Source of the DNA: Chrysoperla carnea
Lineage: Eukaryota; Arthropoda; Insecta; Neuroptera; Chrysopidae
Length of the DNA: 64,000 nucleotides
NCBI RefSeq assembly: GCF_905475395.1
Contig: NC_058339.1
Coordinates: forward strand, 8,936,001-9,000,000
Direction of reading: 5' to 3'
In this document: positions 62,601 to 64,000 of the stretch, piece by piece
Layout of the letters: each line of letters starts with the position of its first letter
How positions within the stretch are numbered: the stretch's first letter is position 1
The notes under the pieces: model-generated
Seen by the model: the letters and a program-made list of their open reading frames with translations, nothing else
Databases searched by the model: none
Told to the model about the DNA's origin: nothing
Program-made: the position numbers and the translations under genes

Positions 62601-62878
62601 GTTCGGTGTAATAACCTATATTATCTTAGGTGCCTGTTCCTATGGTTTGAACCACTAAATCGATCTGATAACCCATCTAAATAGGTATCAGAACAATTAG
62701 AAGCAGATACTTATTTGCCTTATGCACTTGTATACATTAATTTCAAATTATATTGAATCAATTTGTGAAAATTAAATCAATGCTTACCTCAAACGCTAGT
62801 GTCAAAGATGCTTTTTCTTGTTTCAATTGCTCAGCTCGACTTTTGTATGCCAACATAGCGCGAACAGATTCTTCCATT
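35671..62878 (-). CDS. NCKAP5-like coiled-coil protein, 3' exons including a 20.9 kb intron (5' exons may lie beyond the window)
   Basis: Exons: 62878-62788, 41880-40992, 40733-38476, 37691-37541, 35942-35671, all GT-AG with matching phases; 1219 aa if the ATG at 62877 is the start. The first exon has an ATG one base after its acceptor, so upstream exons are either 5' UTR or further coding outside the window. Order: coiled coil (MEESVRAMLAYKSRAEQLKQ, then QATIARLSQEVSTLRQQLES and VVRALLSQKTLREEIVSLTRRIREL), a long Ser/Thr-rich middle starting DEGYSTMSSDVQ, and a conserved C-terminal block (GWVHVEKDIDFNDPKARANLLDVMLASSDSSPTSSCGGSVSSES..., then FFVRYGEKEREAVASFDFL). I recall this block from insect proteins labelled NCKAP5-like, cytoskeleton or microtubule-associated; that assignment is from memory and only moderately sure. 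The giant intron is the main repeat reservoir. Confidence 0.75.
37911..38140. repeat. Diverged family B MITE relative in the NCKAP5-like intron
   Basis: It shares AGCTGTATAG, GGAAACACAATAAGTGAATTC, GTAGAAAGAGACAA and TCTGTCTCTCTCTACTGCGA with the TA-flanked element at 13203-13373, with an extra duplicated block (TACGATCTTACATTATCTGCC). The terminal repeats are damaged. Confidence 0.6.
38220..38410 (-). repeat. Dispersed repeat family C fragment
   Basis: It contains GTGTGTCTGTCTGTGGCATCGTAGCTCC, whose reverse complement core (GATGCCACAGACAGA) recurs at about 58110 together with an AATCGATT-containing flank. Both lie in introns of the NCKAP5-like gene. Class unknown. Confidence 0.45.
40804..40915. 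mobile_element. Short hAT-like MITE in the NCKAP5-like intron
   Basis: A 112-base element starting CAGGGCTGTCTTAACCA and ending in the imperfect reverse complement GAGGTTAAGACGACCTTG, a hAT-style terminus. No clear 8-bp duplication is seen. Confidence 0.5.
43491..43709 (+). repeat. Repeat family A, internally deleted copy
   Basis: It has both ends of the family (TTATACCATG at the start, TCAATTGTTTGTTTTCACTTG at the end) but only 219 bases, with the interior after GATTACTCAAAAAA missing. It fixes the unit boundaries. Confidence 0.75.
44431..44523. repeat. Inverted repeat, about 34-bp stem, 23-nt loop
   Basis: 44431-44465 (AAAACTAAGTGGCACTGAAC, then AAGAGAGAGTATAGA) pairs with 44489-44523 (CATACACTCTCTCTTGCTCG, then GTGCCACTTTGGTTT) with about five differences. 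It could be a palindromic MITE core or a hairpin RNA; it is within the giant intron. Confidence 0.5.
45290..45490 (-). repeat. Repeat family A, degenerate reverse copy
   Basis: It reads like the reverse complement of the left part of the family (TGGACTAATCAGCTGATTTTATGAACAC, then CGACTAAACTTAGTATACC) with insertions. It sits directly before the palindrome. Confidence 0.5.
45557..47575. mobile_element. Foldback palindrome: two near-identical arms and a 65-base spacer
   Basis: The left arm 45591-46550 and right arm 46616-47575 are reverse complements over 960 bases. The first and last paired positions sum to the same value (93166) as the innermost pair, so there is no net gap. The only differences I found lie within about 100 bases of the spacer. 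The left side has 34 further family bases (45557-45590, TACTGGAGTAAATC...) lacking on the right. Each arm holds the same 71-codon ORF (45705-45920 plus, 47246-47461 minus) of unknown meaning. A diverged third copy of the arm starts at 63221. It is probably an inverted dimer of a dispersed repeat. It lies in a transcribed intron, so the RNA could form a long hairpin. Confidence 0.85.
48080..49122 (+). repeat. Tandem repeat, period about 316 bases, three full units and a partial fourth
   Basis: The marker TTTGTGATCAAAATTA recurs near 48088, 48411, 48726 and 49042. Each full unit carries GTCCTGGTCCCGGAAT-type sequence, ATAAGTGATAGCTAGC, CAAAAAAATCGAATTTTT and TGACGTCATCAGAA. TGACGTCA, the CRE/ATF palindrome, lies at 48301-48308, 48616-48623 and 48931-48938. 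No convincing coding content. Confidence 0.85.
49829..50464. mobile_element. TTAA-flanked element with 13-bp inverted repeats
   Basis: The termini GGATGTATGAGCA and TGCTCATACATCC are perfect inverted repeats, and TTAA flanks both ends (49825-49828, 50465-50468), as for elements that target TTAA (piggyBac or Kolobok type). The 636-base interior is AT-rich with no ORF and looks non-autonomous. Confidence 0.75.
51403..51724. mobile_element. Tc1/mariner-type MITE with TA duplication
   Basis: CAGTAGAATTTCGATAACTTAAA at the left and TTTAACTTATCGAGATTCTACTG at the right form inverted repeats with a few mismatches, and TA flanks both sides (51401-51402, 51725-51726). Internally ACCTCTATAACTTAAAA recurs several times, and a 39-base unit containing ACATAGAAACATGTACATAC is duplicated in tandem (about 51560-51635). 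Confidence 0.8.
55860..57020 (-). mobile_element. Jockey-clade LINE fragment (C-terminal reverse transcriptase), invaded by another LINE
   Basis: On the minus strand, upstream of the insertion: LQTSIDKIQYWLNKWCVQVN, then DMKSVQVTFTL. Downstream: RKETCPAVIMDGVSFPQSNE, VKYLGIHLDRRLT, VYKTILKPVWTYDIQLWGTP, LRTISDSPWYVRNDDIYRSL and the tail HFSERYLTRIEQHPNSEVIKLL. These are the ordered landmarks of Jockey reverse transcriptase C-termini. The frame is broken in places (stops near KYLGIHLDRRLT) and the 5' part is absent. Confidence 0.85.
56376..56900 (-). mobile_element. 5'-truncated LINE inserted in the Jockey fragment, 17-bp target duplication
   Basis: The target duplication TTCTCAAAGTGAACGTT is found at 56359-56375 and 56901-56917. 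The 525-base insert reads on the minus strand as LKLNRADIRVIVEFLTGHDN followed by KNSEETSIHFLCYCPALIQQ, then FGPAIVEPEEIRKLSARQIL. This is the LTGH...C.C....E...H.LC.CPAL tail of LINEs of the I, Loa or R1 groups. The 3' end is a CCATACC repeat at 56376-56390. Confidence 0.85.
57900..58190 (+). repeat. Dispersed repeat family C copy with an internal direct duplication
   Basis: CTAAACTCGCACTT..AAACATA..TTAGAACACTCTC appears at about 57913 and again at about 58042, followed by CGCTACGATGCCACAGACAG, (AC)n and TTTTTTTGGTTCGGGGGTTAAAA. Related to 38220-38410 in the opposite orientation. Confidence 0.45.
59545..60281 (+). mobile_element. Second copy of the same LINE 3' end, itself split by a 414-base insertion
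   Basis: 59545-59650 and 60065-60281 match, in reverse orientation, the LINE at 56376-56900 (CGATCCACATTCTCTGTTAC, GCGCTCATACAGCAGCG, then ATAGTCGAACCAGAAGAAAT, and CTCCATACCCATACC at the 3' end). The break is flanked by a 9-bp duplication, GGTCCGGCC at 59642-59650 and 60065-60073. It is 5'-truncated. Confidence 0.85.
59651..60064. mobile_element. Insertion within the LINE copy, unknown class
   Basis: A 414-base AT-rich sequence flanked by the 9-bp duplication. It contains internal inverted repeats (CTTAGATCATATATTTTAAA near 59931 against TTTAAAATATATGATCTAAG near 60045) and a GATCATACGATCATATGATC cluster. There is no obvious terminal inverted repeat or coding region. Confidence 0.6.
62399..62431. 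repeat. Perfect 15-bp palindrome with 3-base centre
   Basis: GGTCGATAACCAGAT, CTC, then the exact reverse complement ATCTGGTTATCGACC. A partial third copy (CTGATAACCAGATGAG) follows at about 62450. Could be a cruciform or a fragment of a foldback repeat; it is 350 bases from the splice donor of the 91-base exon. Confidence 0.55.
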
Positions 62879-63220
62879 CTGTAACAAAATTAAAATATAC
62901 ATTAAAAATGGTTAGATAAGATTGATTTTATGCAAATTTAATCAAATTGTTTATTTTTTTCGAGTGTATTTTTTTCAATTCTCTTTAATTAAGATTACTA
63001 GATAAGATATTTGTCAGTATTAAGTTAACGCTGTACATATCATATTAAAAATTATCAGTTATAATCGAGAGACCATGATGTAAATAAATATCGTATACAT
63101 GATTAAAAGTTTAACAAAAACAAAAAGTAATAATAATAAATAAGTGAATAAACAAAGTAAAAATAAAAATTCAATTATTTGAAAAAATTGTACTCTGTGT
63201 CTAGAACTGAAATAGCCTAA

Positions 63221-64000
63221 TACTGGAGTAAATCTAAGCAAAAAAAGGCTGTTATATGGATTAAAAGTTCGAGCAACGAAACTTTGGGGTTTTTCTTTTC
63301 ACATCAAAATAAGTATTTTTTGAAATTTTTTACTTTCGCGGAGTGGTGCAACATGTCTAACCAACAAAATGGCGTCAAAAATGGAATTTTTTTCAGAAAT
63401 TTTATCATTTTTATTTTATATTCGCAAGAGGAGGCATCGGTGCATATCCAAATTTGGTAGGTTTGTAGTCAACGTTAAGAACTACTCCTCATATTTTTTT
63501 AGGGGGCTTTCGTCTCTTCCCCTCCCAGTTATATATATATGTATACATACATATGGTAAAACAGTTTATTTGACTGTAACTTGAAAAATATTTGACTGAT
63601 TTTAATGAAACTAATATCAATAGTAGGTTTTATTACTTACAACTTTCGGTTAAAATTTTAGCGAAATCCGTTAAATAGTTCGGCCAAAATTTCCAATTTA
63701 GTGAATTGTTTAAAATGGCTGCCATTTTATGCCATTTTGTCCTACGGGGTTAAATTTTTTTAAAAATTGTTTAAGTTGCATACCCGTAAAATGACTCCTT
63801 GATCCATATTTTGCGAAAAACGGAAAATTTAACACTTTCTGGAAATAATTGTTTGGGGGGTGTATGGACTGGCTTTGGGGAGTGTTTTTTGCTTTGGCTT
63901 CAGAAAACTATTTTTCAGAAAGGTTTATTCCGTTTAAAACAAAATTTTTAAGTTTTAACCAGCGCGCTATTAGGGGAAAGGGGTGTATGAAATAAATGTA
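63221..64000 (+). mobile_element. Third copy of the palindrome arm, single orientation, continues past the window
   Basis: It starts at TACTGGAGTAAATCTAAGC and follows 45557 onward with scattered substitutions and a deletion near 63770, including a diverged version of the 71-codon ORF (63369-63584). Upstream of the 91-base exon of the NCKAP5-like gene. Confidence 0.85.

Larger units (their letters stand above)
41881..62787. other. 20.9 kb intron of the NCKAP5-like gene, filled with repeats
   Basis: This is the gap between two phase-compatible exons of the minus-strand gene. It contains repeat A copies, a hairpin at 44431-44523, the palindrome at 45557-47575, the tandem repeat at 48080-49120, the TTAA element at 49829-50464, the TA MITE at 51403-51724, LINE fragments at 55860-57020 and 59545-60281, and simple repeats. 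No host exon is visible inside it. Stretches not listed separately (about 41900-43480, 52000-55800, 57100-59500, 60300-62700) are AT-rich with nothing I can assign. Confidence 0.6.

Noticed and set aside
45557-64000. Long inverted or direct repeats as ends of one giant element spanning the intron
   Set aside because: Orientation of the arms and the lack of element genes between them do not support a single element; independent copies explain it better.

Overview
The window is AT-rich nuclear DNA of an insect. The genes have short introns with GT-AG ends and AT-rich tails, one of them is the insect Hedgehog-pathway kinesin-like protein Costal-2, and the DNA between genes is full of MITEs, Jockey-type and other LINE fragments, mariner and hAT relics and tandem repeats. 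I cannot name the order or species from sequence alone.

Layout. 1-1925: the 5' part of a long, intron-free minus-strand ORF that runs off the left edge. It carries an RX4H motif of the HEPN type and does not look like a standard insect gene. 3533-9239 (minus): a complete six-exon costa (Cos2) gene, 1101 codons plus stop. 10715-12483 (plus): a complete four-exon protein-L-isoaspartate O-methyltransferase (Pcmt), divergent from costa. About 16.6-17.2 kb: three near-identical hairpins resembling a microRNA cluster. 18216-21342 (minus): six-exon NPRL2, a GATOR1 subunit that restrains TORC1. 22150-26051 (plus): seven-exon anaphase-promoting complex subunit 5 (APC5), head to head with NPRL2. 26365-26583: a THAP-domain relic. 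27084-29366 (plus): an intron-free protein with 22 C2H2 zinc fingers built from two duplicated modules. 29440-29935: a broken mariner-type transposase. 29.9-35.7 kb: noncoding. 35671-62878 (minus): the coding 3' part of a large gene resembling the insect NCKAP5-like family, with a 20.9 kb intron between its 91-base exon and the rest.

The giant intron (41881-62787) is the repeat reservoir. It holds a nearly perfect 2 kb palindrome (arms of 960 bases, 65-base spacer), a 316-base tandem repeat with a TGACGTCA site in each full unit, a TTAA-flanked element, a TA-flanked MITE, a Jockey LINE fragment invaded by a second LINE, and a second copy of that LINE which is itself invaded. A third copy of the palindrome arm begins at 63221 and runs off the right edge.

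The host genes do not form one pathway: they cover Hedgehog signalling, protein repair, nutrient sensing through TORC1, and the cell cycle. Exon models were built by hand from conserved protein sequence, splice sites and phase; phases close exactly for costa, Pcmt, NPRL2, APC5 and the NCKAP5-like exons. The most unusual signals are the palindrome inside a transcribed intron, the hairpin cluster, and the HEPN-motif ORF.
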